64,000 bases of DNA from Dugong dugon (lineage: Eukaryota > Chordata > Mammalia > Sirenia > Dugongidae), in contig CM057476.1 in assembly GCA_030035585.1 (NCBI GenBank), positions 19,762,501 to 19,826,500 of the forward strand, written 5' to 3'. Positions 1 through 10,895 of the stretch are shown in pieces. A program made the position numbers and the translations under genes. Every line of letters begins with the position of its first letter. The first letter of the stretch is position 1. The notes below the pieces were generated by a model, which was not told where the DNA came from, ran no database searches, and saw nothing but the letters and a program-made list of their open reading frames with translations.

Positions 1-2633
1 AACATAGTTAAGATGTCAATACTACCCAAAGCCATCTATAGATTCAGTGCAATCCCATCAGAAGTCCAAAAGCCTTCTTTGCAGAAATGGAAAAGCCAAT
101 TCTCAAATCTATATGGACTGGCAAGGGACCCTGAATAGCTAAAGCAATCCTGAAGAAGAATAAAGTAGGAGGACTCACACTTGCTGATTTCAAAACACAC
201 TACAAAGCTACAGCAATTAAAACAGACTGGTACGGGTATAGTAATCGACATGTAGACCAATGGAATAGAATTGAGAGTCCAGAAATAAATCCATACATCT
301 ATGGTCAACTGATTTTTGACAAGGCTGCTAAGACCATTCAATGGGGAAAAGAGTCTCTTCAATAAGTGGTTCTGGGAAAACTGATTTCCACATGCAGGTG
401 AATGCATCAGGATCCACTATACACAAAGAACAATTCAAAATGGATCAAGGCCCTAAGCATGAGAACTAAAATCATAAAATTCTTAGAAGACAACGTACTG
501 GTGAGGCTGTGGTACCTAGTCTTCAAAACAGATTATCAGATGTTACCAAAAGCTCCAGCATCAAAAAACAAAATAGATACACCAGACCTCATAAAAATTA
601 AATACTGTTGTACATCACAGGACTTTATCAATAAAGTGAAAAGATAACCTACAGATTGGGAGAAAATTTTTGGGAACCATATATCAGATAAGGGTCTAGT
701 ATCCAAAATATATATAAAACCTCTACCATTTAACAACAAAAAGACAAAACAACCCAATTAAAAAAATGCGCAAAGGACTCGAACAGCCAGTTCACCAAAG
801 AGGATATTCAAAAGGCCAACAAGCACATGAAAAGATGTTCCACCAGCACTAGCCATTAGGGAGATGCAAATTAAAACCACAATGAGATATCATCTTACCC
901 CCATTAGAATGGCAATGATAAAAAAAACAAAAAAGAAACAGAAAATGACAAGTGTTACCAAGATTGTAGAGAAACCAGAAGCCTCATCCATTGCTGGAGG
1001 GAATGTAAAATGGTGCAGCCACTGTGGAAAACAGTTTGGTGGTCCCACAAAAAATTAAATGCAGAATTACCATATGACTCAGCAATCCCAATCCTAGGTA
1101 TATAACCAGAAGAAGTGAAGGCTGGAAAACAAACAGAAACATGCACACCAATGTTCACTGCAGCATTATTCACAATAGCCAAAAGGTGGAAACAACTAAA
1201 ATGTTCATCAACAGGTGAATGGATAAATAAAATGTGATATATATACATACTGCAGTGCAGTGAACTGCTTTAATATGGCCCTTCTAGCCACAGTCTTGTG
1301 ACCCCACAAAATGGTGAGTGGGACTATGCAAATAAGGTGCTTGTGGCCCACCAAGGGGAATGGACACCTGCTAATAATGCAAATAAGGTGCATGGAACCT
1401 GGGGGGTGGGGGGTGGGGGGAGCACGCAGATAAGGTGCTTGTGGAACACTTGCAGGGGACTGGTCAGTTTTGCCATCCCACTAGCCTTAAAAGCAGCCAA
1501 TCCCAGAGGCTGTAGGGGAACTTGCTACCATCAAGAAAAAGAGCCAGGAGCAGAACACATCCTTTGGACCCAGGGTCCCTGTGCTAAGAACCTCCTAGAC
1601 CCAGGAGCTACAGCTGTTAACACCAGAGATGGTTGGAGATGGTACAAAGTAGCAGCAGAGAAACAACAGCAGCAGAACCAGAAGACTAGTGTGAGATGGC
1701 ACAGAGGAAGCCCCGTGGCCTACAGAGCAAGGCAGCTATAGTGGGCATGCCAACCCACCAAGCAAGAGAGCTGAGAGCCTTCAGGCAGGAGGCTTGCTGG
1801 CAGAGTACGACGCCTTTGGGCACTTATCCGTAGAGCTTTGTAACACTTGCCTGAGCAGGGCAGAGGCCAGGCCCAAGTGGGGACAGGGGTGGAGAGCAAA
1901 GGGCCCAGACAAAGAGAAGGGTCTGGCAGCAATAGCCAAGAAACTGTCCTGATCAAAGAACTGTATCCTGAGTTGTTCCCTGTTACTTCCAAGTTGATCC
2001 TGATTCTGAATTGTAACCGTTACTTCTTTAATAAACCCCATAATTGTGAGTATGGTCTATGAGTTTTGTATGGCCATTGCAATGAATTATCAAACCCAGC
2101 AGAGAAGTAGAGAGTGCCATGGGAGGGACAGCTGGTGTCAGAATTGGTAAAAAGGTTGTAGAGTGGGCTGATGCTGATGGTGAGTCTCCTCCTCCCTCCC
2201 AAAGTTAGATGAAGTCTGTCACCTCATCATTTTTACACATACAATAAAACATTACTCAGCCATAAAGAGAAATGAGTCCTGATACATGCCACAACATGGA
2301 TGAATCTTGAAAACATTATGCTGAATAAGTCCGTAGCAAAAGGACAACGAATGATCTCACTTATATGAAATCAGCAAATCTATATAAAACAAAAATTAAT
2401 AGTGGTTACCAGGGATGGGAGGGAGGGGGAAAAGGGGAGTTCCTGCGTAGGGCGCAGTGAGTTTATGTTGACGGTGGTAGAATAATTCGGAAAAGGGTAG
2501 CAAGAATGGTTGCGCAACTTGAAGAATGTAATCAATGTCACTGAATTGTACATGTAGAAATTGTTGAATTTATGTACATTTTGTTGTATATATTTTCACA
2601 ATTAAAAAAAAAAATTTTTTTAATTAAAAAAAA
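1..2633 (+). mobile_element. L1 LINE, 3' part (ORF2 end and 3' UTR), split by an LTR
   Basis: The left window edge falls inside ORF2. Recognisable L1 text includes the AATACTACCCAAAGC segment, the ATTAGGGAGATGCAAAT segment near 860 and the 3' UTR with CACTGAATTGTACATGTAG near 2540. It ends in an A-rich tail at 2600-2633. Many stops and frameshifts are present. The sequence is interrupted at 1251-2237 by a solo LTR. Positions 1-365 align with 13861-14240, part of a second L1 copy. Confidence 0.85.
1251..2237 (+). mobile_element. solo LTR inside L1, 987 bp, with 5-bp target duplication
   Basis: The insert begins TGCAG and ends TTACA (TG...CA), and is flanked by CATAC at 1246-1250 and again at 2238-2242. 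Removing it restores a continuous L1 sequence. A polyadenylation signal (TTTAATAAACC) lies near 2030, as expected before the R/U5 part. Near the 5' end a motif with TGCAAATAAGGTGC recurs (1327, 1378, 1430) as short imperfect repeats. A 5-bp duplication fits class III (ERV-L/MaLR) integration. No internal retroviral genes are present. The family name is not recognised. Confidence 0.75.
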
Positions 2634-2636
2634 ATC

Positions 2637-2752
2637 CTAATGCCCAGGCCACACACTGGTCAATTACATCCTACTTTCTACTATGTGTGCCAGGCATCTG
2701 TATTTAAGTTTTGCAGGTGACTCAATTCACAGGTAAGCTTGAGAACCACTGA
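2637..2752 (+). mobile_element. MER5A-like hAT fragment
   Basis: The fragment contains GCCCAGGCCACACACTGGTC and ends GAGAACCACTG, the terminal inverted repeat side of MER5A-type nonautonomous hAT-Charlie transposons. It is diverged and lacks the left end. Confidence 0.6.
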
Positions 2753-3195
2753 CTGACACTAAAGTTAGTCTAGTGGTTATCTCTGGAAGAGAGAGATGGA
2801 AACAGAGAGGCTGCATCAGGTAATGTTCTATTCCTTAGCCGATTTTAGAAGTGTGTTACATTTAAGGCAGAAGGCTTGGAGGTCTCAGGGAAGTCCCCAG
2901 GTACTGCAGTTTTCCCACATATTAAACTGACCTCCCTACTGGTTTCCTATGGAGAGTGCACAGATAAGATGATTAATGACTCTGTTCTTTACAGTTTATG
3001 CACTCCCTAATTCCAAAAACATTCGCAAGAGATCAGAACCATATACGGGGGAAAGTACTGTGCCAAGCAACAGGGATGGAACAGATGACTGTCAGTGAGT
3101 TCTAAATGGAACTCTGACTACGAAAAGTGATACTGGCGATGGTGACAACGGCTCTGGTAACAATTCTAGCACCATAAGAACGGAACCTTTCTGGA

Positions 3196-3819
3196 TGTTA
3201 TGTATTGAATTATGCCCTGCAAAATGTGTGCTGGAACCCTAATCTCTATACCTGTGGAGGAGTCCTGGTGGTGCATGGTTAAGCGCTTGGCTGATAACCG
3301 AAAGGTCAGCAGTTCAAACCCACCAGAGGTTCCCCAAGAGAAAGATGTAGCAGTCTGCTTCCGTAAAGATTTACAACCTTGGAAACCCTATGGGGCAGTT
3401 CTACTCTCTCCTATAGGGTCACTATGAGTCAGAACAACTGGATGGCAATAGGTTTTTTACACTTGTGGATGGAATCCCATTTGGGAATAGGGTTTTTGTT
3501 GTTATGTAAATGATGCCATTCTCAGTGTGTCCTAAATCTAATCTCTTCTGAGTTATAAGTGCAGCTTAGCCACAGAGACAAGCAAGCACAAAATGGGAAA
3601 GAGATGCCAAGTGGAGATTCCCAAAGAACCGAGGAATGCTGAGAAGAATGCTAGAGAAGCTGAGACAAGGATTTTCCCCCAGAGCAGACAGATAGGGAGC
3701 CTTCTGCTAGAGCTGGTGCCCTGAATTTGGACTTCCAGCTCCCTAAATGTGAGAAAATAAATTTGTTTGTTAAAGCCACCACTTGTGGTATTTCTGTTAC
3801 AGCAGCACTAGCTAAGACA
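3196..3819 (+). mobile_element. MaLR-like solo LTR, interrupted by an AfroSINE
   Basis: It begins TGTTATGTATTGAATTATG and ends GCACTAGCTAAGACA, similar to MLT-type LTRs. AATAAATTTGTTTG near 3756 fits a polyadenylation signal. Flanks CTGGA (3191-3195) and CTGGG (3820-3824) are a 5-bp duplication with one change. An AfroSINE sits at 3257-3460, so the LTR is older. Confidence 0.65.
3257..3460 (+). mobile_element. AfroSINE, long form
   Basis: The tRNA-like head begins GGAGTCCTGGTGGTGCATGG (A box) with B box GCAGTTCAAACCC. The middle has the extra segment (GAGAAAGATGTAGCAGTCTGC) that defines the roughly 205-bp long form, then the shared core GGAAACCCTATGGGGCAGTT and CACTATGAGTCAGAA. The family is tRNA-headed, non-coding, and mobilised by a LINE in trans. 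It is inserted in the LTR at 3196-3819. Confidence 0.9.
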
Positions 3820-4039
3820 CTGGGGAAGACTCTGTGGAAGAGGCTGGGAAAGGCCTGCTCGCTGCCACTGACCTCATCTTCTCAGAAAACCACCCCTGCC
3901 GGGGATAACACGGAACTGGAGCACACTCACCCCTAAGGGCCCAGGTGAGGTCCCAACGCACCGCTAAGACCTGCTTCTCCACGGAACCTCAGCAGTGCTT
4001 CTCCCTCCTGTCATCCCTGCATCCCGCCCCAAGCAGACA

Positions 4040-4215
4040 AGCAGGAATAATGTATAGTTATACCATTTACTGAGTTTTCTCAATGCGCCAGGCCCTGTAT
4101 CACGTGCTTTCTAATGTTCCCATTTACTCTCCATAATAACTCTGCAAGGCATTATTATTCACAATTTAGAAATGAGGAAACGGGCTCCGAGAAAAAGTCA
4201 CTTGTCACACTACTG
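4040..4215 (-). mobile_element. MIR/L2-type ancient repeat
   Basis: The order CAGGCCCTGTATCACGTGC, then CATAATAACTCTGC, then AGAAATGAGGAAACGGGC is the usual reverse-strand MIR3/L2 3'-end signature. It is old and diverged. Confidence 0.55.
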
Positions 4216-4257
4216 GTAAATGGCGAATGATCCAAAATAAGCACAGTGCCTAACACA

Positions 4258-4419
4258 GAGAAAAACTCGTTGCCGTCGAGTCGATTCCAACTTGTAGCGA
4301 TCTTATAGGACAGAGTAGAACTGCCCCCATAGAGTTTCCAAGGAGCGCTTGGTGGATCTGAACTGCTGATCTTTTGGTTAGCAGCCGTAGCATTTAACCA
4401 CTACACCATCAGGGTTTCC
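4258..4419 (-). mobile_element. AfroSINE, short form
   Basis: Read on the plus strand it starts GTTGCCGTCGAGTCGATTCC and ends CACCATCAGGGTTTCC. It lacks the middle segment, with GGAGCGCTTGGTGG directly after the core. Flanks CAGAGAAA are similar on both sides. Confidence 0.9.
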
Positions 4420-4792
4420 AGAGAAATATCCCCATAGATATTAGAGATGATAGCTACCATGTGGCAGAGGCAGGACGCAAGCCCAGGTCTGTCTGACCCC
4501 AACACCCACGTTCTTCTGTTTAGGAGATACATGAACACGGTACAAACCTCAAACAGGCAGAAGGGCATAGGGTGAAAAGGGAGAGGCTTCCACCCACCCT
4601 GGACTCCAGAGGTCCCCTCCTGAGAAGCAGCCACTTTAAAGCTCAGATATCCTTTTAGAGATTTCTGGCAAGAGGACAAACACTGTTCTGGACCTTCAAA
4701 GCTCTGTTATTTAACCATCAGGCTGTTCTGCTGGACTCACTTGCCTGGCTGAGCTGCACCTGGCATTTCTGCCTGTTTGTAGCAAATTAAGA

Positions 4793-5165
4793 AGGTTCCT
4801 GAGTAGCACAAAATGTTTGAGCTTGACTACTAATTGACAGGTTGGTGGTTCTAACTCACCAACGGAAGAGGCACCACAGAAGAACAGCTTGGCTATGTGC
4901 TTCCATGAGGATTACAGCCAAGTAAACCCTGGTGGCACAGTGGTTAAGAGCTTGACTGCTAAACAGTCTGAATCCACCAGCTGCTCCTTGGAAACCCTAT
5001 GGGGTAGTTCTACACTGTCCTATATGGTCGCTATGAGTCGGAACTGACTCAACGGCAACAGTTTTTTTTTTTTTTTTTTTTTAAATCCTACCGAGCTCAG
5101 TTCTACTCTAACACATGTGATCATCATGAGGTGGAATTGACTCAGTGGCAATGGATTTTTTTTGG
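4793..5165 (+). mobile_element. older AfroSINE long form, split by a nested AfroSINE
   Basis: The 5' part (about 4793-4920) runs from TTCCTGAGTAGCAC to GATTACAGCCAAG. Its 3' part (about 5088-5165) resumes with CTCAGTTCTACTCT and GGTGGAATTGACTCAGTGGC. Between them lies a complete short-form copy. The outer copy is much more diverged than the inner one, giving a relative age. Confidence 0.75.
4922..5085 (+). mobile_element. AfroSINE, short form, nested in an older copy
   Basis: It is close to consensus: CCCTGGTGGCACAGTGGTTA head, GCTGCTCCTTGGAAACCC junction, CGCTATGAGTCGGAACTGAC end and a poly(T)-rich tail at 5062-5082. It is inserted in the copy spanning 4793-5165. Confidence 0.88.
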
Positions 5166-5648
5166 GGGGGTGGGGGGTACCAAATTTCACTGCAGCTAGC
5201 AGGCTTCCTCCCTGAGGACTAGGGTGAAGCTGTAAGATTCCAGAACTCCATCTCAATTTTTAGACCCAAGGGTATGCTTCAGGCAACATTTAGGCCGTAA
5301 GTCACGTTGCACAGTGTACCCCCCAGGGCCAGAGGGGTTGCTCTGCCTGACACAGTGGCTGGCTAGAAGACACCCTGGTCAGACAGCCCAGGCCCTAACA
5401 TGGCCCCAAAAGGGCTTCAGCACGAAGCTGGTGGTTGAACCATAAGGCTGCCACACTTTTGCAATCTGGCCTGGGAGCTGGGTCCACACGAAACCACAGA
5501 CAGCAGAAGGTAAAAGCAGAGACCTGGGTTCAATGGCTTCACTTTTTCCAGCTCTGTAGCTTTTGAAAAAGGCATTTCATCTCTCTGAGATGCAGTTTCT
5601 TTGCTTATCAAATCTAACAGTAGTACCTACCCTTCAAAGGGTTATAAG

Positions 5649-5799
5649 CCGATGCTGCTGAGTCCATTCTGACTCATAGCACCCTGCAGGACAGAGTACA
5701 TCTGCCCCATAGGGTTTCCAAGGTGCGGATGGTAGACTTGAACTGCTGACCTTTTGGTTAGCAGCCAAGTCCTTAACCACTGCGCCAGCAGGGCGCCAC
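5649..5799 (-). mobile_element. AfroSINE, short form
   Basis: Flanked by TCAAAGGGTT (5634-5643) and TCAAAGGATT (5800-5809), a 10-bp target duplication with one change. The head ends in GCCAGCAGGGCGCC. Confidence 0.9.
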
Positions 5800-6072
5800 T
5801 CAAAGGATTTTGATGAAGATTAAATAACACCTATAAAATGTCACACTGTGAACTTTTTAGTACTGATAACAATATTAAGGAGGCTGCTCTATGGATGTGA
5901 AAACAAGCCTAGGCTGGGAGTGTCAAAAACTGCACTGTTTTCCCCAGAGACGCGGGGTTTTCCGAGGATGCACTGGGGAAAGGACATCCCTTAACCAACT
6001 TTAGGACACGTGAGCAGTCCCACTGGTACCACTTGCACCCTTTTTCCAGCGTGTGTGTGGGGAGAACAGAGT

Positions 6073-6268
6073 ATTGAGGACTCTTCTGCATTTGATCATG
6101 CAGAGAGGTGAGGGCGCAGATGTTGAGGACTCTTCTGCATTAGACCACGGAGAAAGACGAGGGGCGGGTGTTGAGGACTCTTCTGCGTTAGACCAGACAG
6201 GGAGGTGAGGGGGCGGATGTTGAGGACTCTTCTACACTAGACCACGGAGAGAGAGAGGCGAGGGCTTT
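6073..6268. repeat. minisatellite, four units of about 49 bp
   Basis: TTGAGGACTCTTCT recurs at 6074, 6122, 6171 and 6220, giving a 48-49-bp period. Each unit continues with a GACCA(C/G)... segment and a purine-rich GAGGxGxGGG segment. The array lies in KCTD10 intron 2 in antisense orientation. Units differ at several sites, so it is not a new array. Confidence 0.9.
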
Positions 6269-6751
6269 CAAGGAGCAGAGGATCCCAATTAGCTTTCAAA
6301 GCTACTCAGTTGCTTTTCCTAAGCCCTGCCGAAGACTGGGAAGGGTGGAGAAAAACCACAATAATTCTGGGTTCTCAGATAAAGTCTGTTTCCTAATCCC
6401 AGGTTCTCAGATAAGGTTGGTTTCCTTCTGCAGCAGGGGTGCTATTGTCTTGATTTCCACAAAGACTCCCGGGCAAGGCTGGGTGTGGCACAGAAAATGA
6501 GATCCACCCACTCATAAAATGCTCACTATGTTCTGGGTGAGACAGAGATGACAGCTCTGGGGCGCCAACCTCACTGTACTGTGGCTGGGCCAGAAACCTG
6601 AGTTAACAAGAAGCCCAGGGAAGCTGAGATCTTAAGCCCTGCAGCCCGGGGTTCTCCCAGGACTCGCAGAGGGAAACACTCCAACTAGAGTGCAGCCCCA
6701 ACTTCCAGCCCTTCCAGGATCAGAGACTGAACTGTGCCACATGAGGCTCCA

Positions 6752-6952
6752 AAAAACCCATTGCTGTCAAGTCAATTCCAACTCATAGCGACCCTACACA
6801 CAGGGTAGAACAGCCCCACAGGGTTTCCAAGGCTGTAAACCTTTATGGAAGCAGACAGCCACATCTTTCTCTGGCAGAGCGGCTGGTGGGTTCAAACCAC
6901 CGACCTTTCGGTTAGCAGCCGAGTGCTTAACCACTGCACTACCAGGGCTCCT
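6752..6952 (-). mobile_element. AfroSINE, long form
   Basis: It contains the middle segment GGAAGCAGACAGCCACATCT and a well kept tRNA-like head (GGTTAGCAGCCGAGTGCTTA on the reverse). Confidence 0.9.
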
Positions 6953-7263
6953 TACACCAGGCTCAGAGCCCCCAAATCTGCCTGATTTTATCAACATCCC
7001 TGGAAGGGCAGGGGCATCAGCACAGAAAGCCAAGTCTCAGAAACAGGTACAGTAGCATCAAGGCATGCTGTGAACTGGCTTGGTCTCAAGCAACCTCAGG
7101 CAAGGACTGAAGGATGGGCCATTTTTAAATCTCATGTGACCTGCCCTGTAAAGCCAGTCAGGTAAGGACGTATCCCTTTGCCAGGTGCTCTTTGGTTGTT
7201 TCAGGCGGGTAGGAAGTAGTTATGGCAAGACTACTTTAAACAATTTGCCTTCTATTAACATGC

Positions 7264-7429
7264 TTCTGAGCCCTGGTGGCACAGTGGTTAAGAGACTGGC
7301 TGCTAACCGAAAGGTCAGCAGTTCGAATCTCCAGCCACTCCTTGGAAACCCTATGTGGCAGTTCTACTCTGTCCTACAGGGATGCTATCAGTAAGAAATG
7401 ACTCGATGGCAATGGGTTTGGGTTTGATT
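7264..7429 (+). mobile_element. AfroSINE, short form
   Basis: Flanked by a 9-bp perfect duplication TTAACATGC (7255-7263 and 7430-7438). The tail is GGGTTTGGGTTTGATT rather than CAACAAC. Confidence 0.92.
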
Positions 7430-8155
7430 TTAACATGCCTTTACACAGAAGGAAAAAAAAAAAAAGCATTGAATACACACGCATTGAATACTTACTATGT
7501 GGCAGCAACCCTATGACGTACAGGTATCAAATTATTCCCATTTTAACAGACGAGGAAAATGAGACATCAAAAGGTTAAGCAACTTGGTCAGGATCACCAG
7601 ATACTAAACGGGGAGCTGGGGCTCAAGTCTAGTCTGTGCATCTTTGTCAGGATTCCATCCTAGGGGGACTAAGGTGCAGAGAAATTGCTTAGGCTCTATC
7701 AGGCTTGAATTTCACTCTCAAGTCACAGAATCCTAACAGAGAGAAGTAGAAAGGAATCAACTAGGGCAACTAGTCCAGCTTTCATTTTACAGATAACTAG
7801 GCTGAGGCCTATAGTGAGGAAGAGACTTTGTCAAAGTCACACAGCAAATCAACAAGAAAGTCAAGATTACAAGAGTCCTTGTCCAGTGACTTCTAGTCAT
7901 TTTTACACATCAGCTTAAATGACACTTCCTCAGGCAAGTCCCCCTTGACCACCCACCCCCGAAACGAGACGTGTTACACACTCAGGGCTCTCTGTACACC
8001 GAGCACAGCTGGAATTCCGTGCCTGTGAGTACAACTCTCTCTCAATGCTTGTCCTCTGAACTAGACAGAAGTTCTCCACCACAAGCACGTCCCCAGCATC
8101 TGCCACAGTGTCAAATGCATGACCAGAGGCAGGTGCCTGGCTAGGGTGGGCTTAC

Positions 8156-8369
8156 CTTCACTGTCGGTGAGCACCTCCATGCGCCCGCTGAACATGGCCT
8201 TCAGCATGGTGTCCTGCTTGGTCAGCGTCTGCATGGTGGTGTAGTAGAGGGCCCCACCCACATTCAGCTTCACGTACTTAGAGCTGGGGCTCGTGCCCTT
8301 GAAGGAAGTGGTGCGGGTAGCAGCCGCTGGCACCGCTGAGCTCACCACACTTTCCCCTGACATCTCTTC
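8156..8369 (-). CDS. KCTD10: KCTD10 exon 2 (residues 2-72, first base of codon 73)
   Basis: On the minus strand, acceptor ...CGGCAG precedes the exon and donor GTAAGC follows it. The 214 nt encode a Ser/Thr/Ala-rich N-terminal tail (about residues 5-30) and the start of the BTB/POZ fold from about residue 32: a KYVKLNVGG strand, then [10 protein letters not shown], then the [13 protein letters not shown] segment ending at DSEG. This BTB half mediates oligomerisation and Cullin-3 docking in the KCTD family. No stop or frameshift is seen. The GGT glycine codon 73 is split after its first base, giving a phase 1 junction into an exon outside the window. The TNFAIP1 and KCTD13 paralogues share the BTB, but the N-terminal tail and position next to UBE3B identify KCTD10. 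Confidence 0.95.
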
Positions 8370-8506
8370 CTGCCGGTGAAGAAGAGACAGGGTCAAGACG
8401 CCAGGCCTGGTTCACCCCTTTCCACCCAAGGGCTGAATGTGGCCCAAAGACGCATTTTGCTTGGTCCACATAGAGACTGCATTTGAAACTTGAAGTTTAT
8501 TCCCCA

Positions 8507-9151
8507 GGTTCTGGACAGAGCTGGAGAAGGATGTAGAACAAAACTCTAACTCACAAAAAAAAGACAAGATTTACTGGCCTGAAGGAGACTGGAGAAACCG
8601 TGAGAGTATGGCCCCCAGACACCCTTTTAGCTCAGTGGTGAAGTCATCTCTGAGGTTCACCATTCAGCCTGGGAGTGGACAGCCCCATAAAACCAAATGG
8701 GACTAATGAGGTACAGCAGTCCAGGGACAAGGGCCAGAAGGCAGAAGGGGACAAGGAAGCTGGTGATAGGGAACCCAAGGTTGAGTAAGGATAGTGTTGA
8801 TGTGTTGTGAGGTTGTTAACCATTGTCATAGGGCAACATGTGTACTAACTGTTAAACGAGAAACTATTTTGTTCTGTAAGCCTTCATCTAAAGAGAGAAT
8901 AACAGCACAATTGGAAGAGCGTAGTCGATGTCACTGAACTGTGCATGTAGAAATTTTTGAAATGGTCTATCTTCGGCTATGTATATTTTCACCAAAAATA
9001 AAGGTTGAGAAGGGAGAGGGTTGACATGTTGTGGGGTTGTTAACCAACGCCATAAAACAATATGTACACTACTGTTTCATCAGAAACAATTTGTTCTGTA
9101 AGCCTTCACCTGAAGTACAATAAAAATTTTTAAAAAACTGAAAAAAAAAAA
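8507..9151 (+). mobile_element. poly(A)-tailed modular L1-like 3' element with 14-bp target duplication
   Basis: It is flanked by perfect AAGTTTATTCCCCA at 8493-8506 and 9152-9165, and ends in poly(A), so it was inserted by L1-type retrotransposition. It contains GGAAGAGCGTAGTCGATGTC and GTGCATGTAGAAATTTTTGA, related to the L1 3' UTR in this window (2520-2570). The GTTGTTAACCA...ACATGTGTAC...AAACTATTTTGTTCTGTAAG motif occurs twice (8812 and 9039). No coding frame is seen. It lies in KCTD10 intron 1, right next to exon 2. Confidence 0.78.
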
Positions 9152-9169
9152 AAGTTTATTCCCCAAATT

Positions 9170-10045
9170 GACAACTCAGGCAATTTCACAGAAAAATCGG
9201 GATTTCTGGGTTTTCTTAAAATGAGAGGTCAAACTGGGCCAGCAGGGCAACAACTGGTGGGGGAGCTGGGGTATTGGCTGGCCCCTGGAGAGGGGGGTGC
9301 GCTCTCCAGCTTGCCCCACTCCCTTAGATAGCCTCATACACTGGCCTTACCTGCTGACCTTATGGGCATGAGTTTGCCACTAACTCTTGGATTAGAAGGA
9401 CTTCCCTTCTACCCAACGCCCATATAAAGGAACTCCCTGGCTGCACTGTCCAGGTCTCTCCACGATTGCTTATTGCCATGTACCACTAAACAGCTAAAAG
9501 TGTCACCTCTCAGCTGAATTACAGATGAAGTAAGCCTTTATGCAGTCATATGGGATCCCAACTACAATACCTAACACATTCTATGGGGAAAAAGTGTTTG
9601 TGAGGACTAAACAGCAGACTAAGAAACTCTTGGAAGCAAGTTATTGCAAAATTTGAGACTTCCTGTACTAGTACTGTCCAAAATAGCAAGATTCTATGAC
9701 AGTCTCCCTAACAGCACTGCCAGCTTTCTTGCAAACCAAAGAAATGGATGTAGTGTCTGATTTAAGTAGGCCCTAGGAAAGGGGATTAGTACCTGGCACG
9801 CGTGTACTCAAAAACATTGTACGAATGAATAGGTAAAAAAAACTCTGTGCCTGCAGAAGATGATCAAGAGTGGGCTGAATCTTTACTGATTCTGGGGCAC
9901 AGCACTGGGAAAGAGAAAAGCAGTTCTCAACAGCCAGAAGTTAGGGCATGATGTTCCCAATGAACAGAAACGCCTTCACAGAACATCACCACCAGACTAG
10001 ACCACTCTATGACTGTGATGGATCAAGACAAAGACCAGACCACTC
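9170..10045. other. KCTD10 intron 1 stretch, nothing recognised
   Basis: Between the modular element and the first of the SINE trio I see no exon, RNA gene or repeat that I can name. Confidence 0.5.
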
Positions 10046-10058
10046 CATAATCAAGTCT

Positions 10059-10271
10059 ACCCACACCTGTACCCATTGCTATCATGTCGATTTTGACTCA
10101 TAATGACCCCATAGGACAGCGTAAAACTGCCCCATAAGGTTTCCAAGGCTGTAATCTTTACAGAAGCAGACTGCCACATCTTTCCCCCATGGACCAGCTG
10201 GTGGGTTTCAACTGCTGACCTTTTGGTTAGCAGCTGAGTGCTTAACCACTGTGCCTCTGGGGATCCTTCCC
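10059..10271 (-). mobile_element. AfroSINE, long form
   Basis: Flanked by an 11-bp perfect duplication TAATCAAGTCT (10048-10058 and 10272-10282). It is the first of three copies in alternating orientation within 840 bp. Confidence 0.92.
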
Positions 10272-10401
10272 TAATCAAGTCTGCAGGCAGACAAAAACAA
10301 CACCGCTGTCTAAAATACAAACATACCCCTATTCTGGCTAATATGAGTGACTGCTACTTCTTTACCAACAGCAGCTTTAGCCTCGGTCTAGTCTTCCTGA
10401 A

Positions 10402-10610
10402 GGAGTCCCTGGGTGGTGCAAACGGTTAAGCACTCAACTTCTATCTGAAAGGTTAGCGGTTTGAACACACCCAGAGGTGCCTCGGAAGACAGGCCTGGTA
10501 ATCTGCTTCCAAAAGGTCACAGCCTTGAAAACCCTGTGGAGCAGTTCTACCCTGCACACACGGGGCTGCTATGAGTCAGAATTGACTCAGTGGCAACTAA
10601 CAACAACAGC
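10402..10610 (+). mobile_element. AfroSINE, long form with CAACAAC tail
   Basis: It begins GGAGTCCCTGGGTGGTGC, has the middle segment near 10500, and ends GTGGCAACTAACAACAACAG, the RTE-like tail type. Confidence 0.9.
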
Positions 10611-10737
10611 ATTTTTCCTGACTTCAAGATAGGAATTATTAAGATACTCAGTCACAGAATTACCCCTGCTTCTTGACAGTATCCAATACAGAATAAAGCC
10701 CCACTTCAATGAACCCTCTCCCAAATCATCCTACCAA

Positions 10738-10895
10738 ACCAACCAGTTGCCGTCGAGTAGATTCCAACTCATAGCGACCCTATAGGACAGAGTAGAACTG
10801 CCCCACAGCTTTTCCAAGGAGCAGCTGGTAGATTCGAAATACAGACCTTTTGATTAGCAACCAAAGCTCTTAACCACTGTGCCACCAGGGCTCCC
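10738..10895 (-). mobile_element. AfroSINE, short form
   Basis: It starts AACCAACCAGTTGCCGTCGA and ends TGCCACCAGGGCTCC. Flanks CCAAATCATCC and CCAAATCACCC are a near-perfect duplication. Confidence 0.92.

Noticed and set aside
6073..6268. CRISPR-like array of spaced repeats
   Set aside because: The units are directly adjacent copies of a 49-bp sequence with similar, not unique, spacers, in an animal intron; it is a minisatellite.
1..8150. Further KCTD10 exons
   Set aside because: I looked on the minus strand for the rest of the BTB domain (WILIDRCGKHF-type sequence) and for the C-terminal domain and saw none; all open frames here fall in L1, LTR or SINE sequence.
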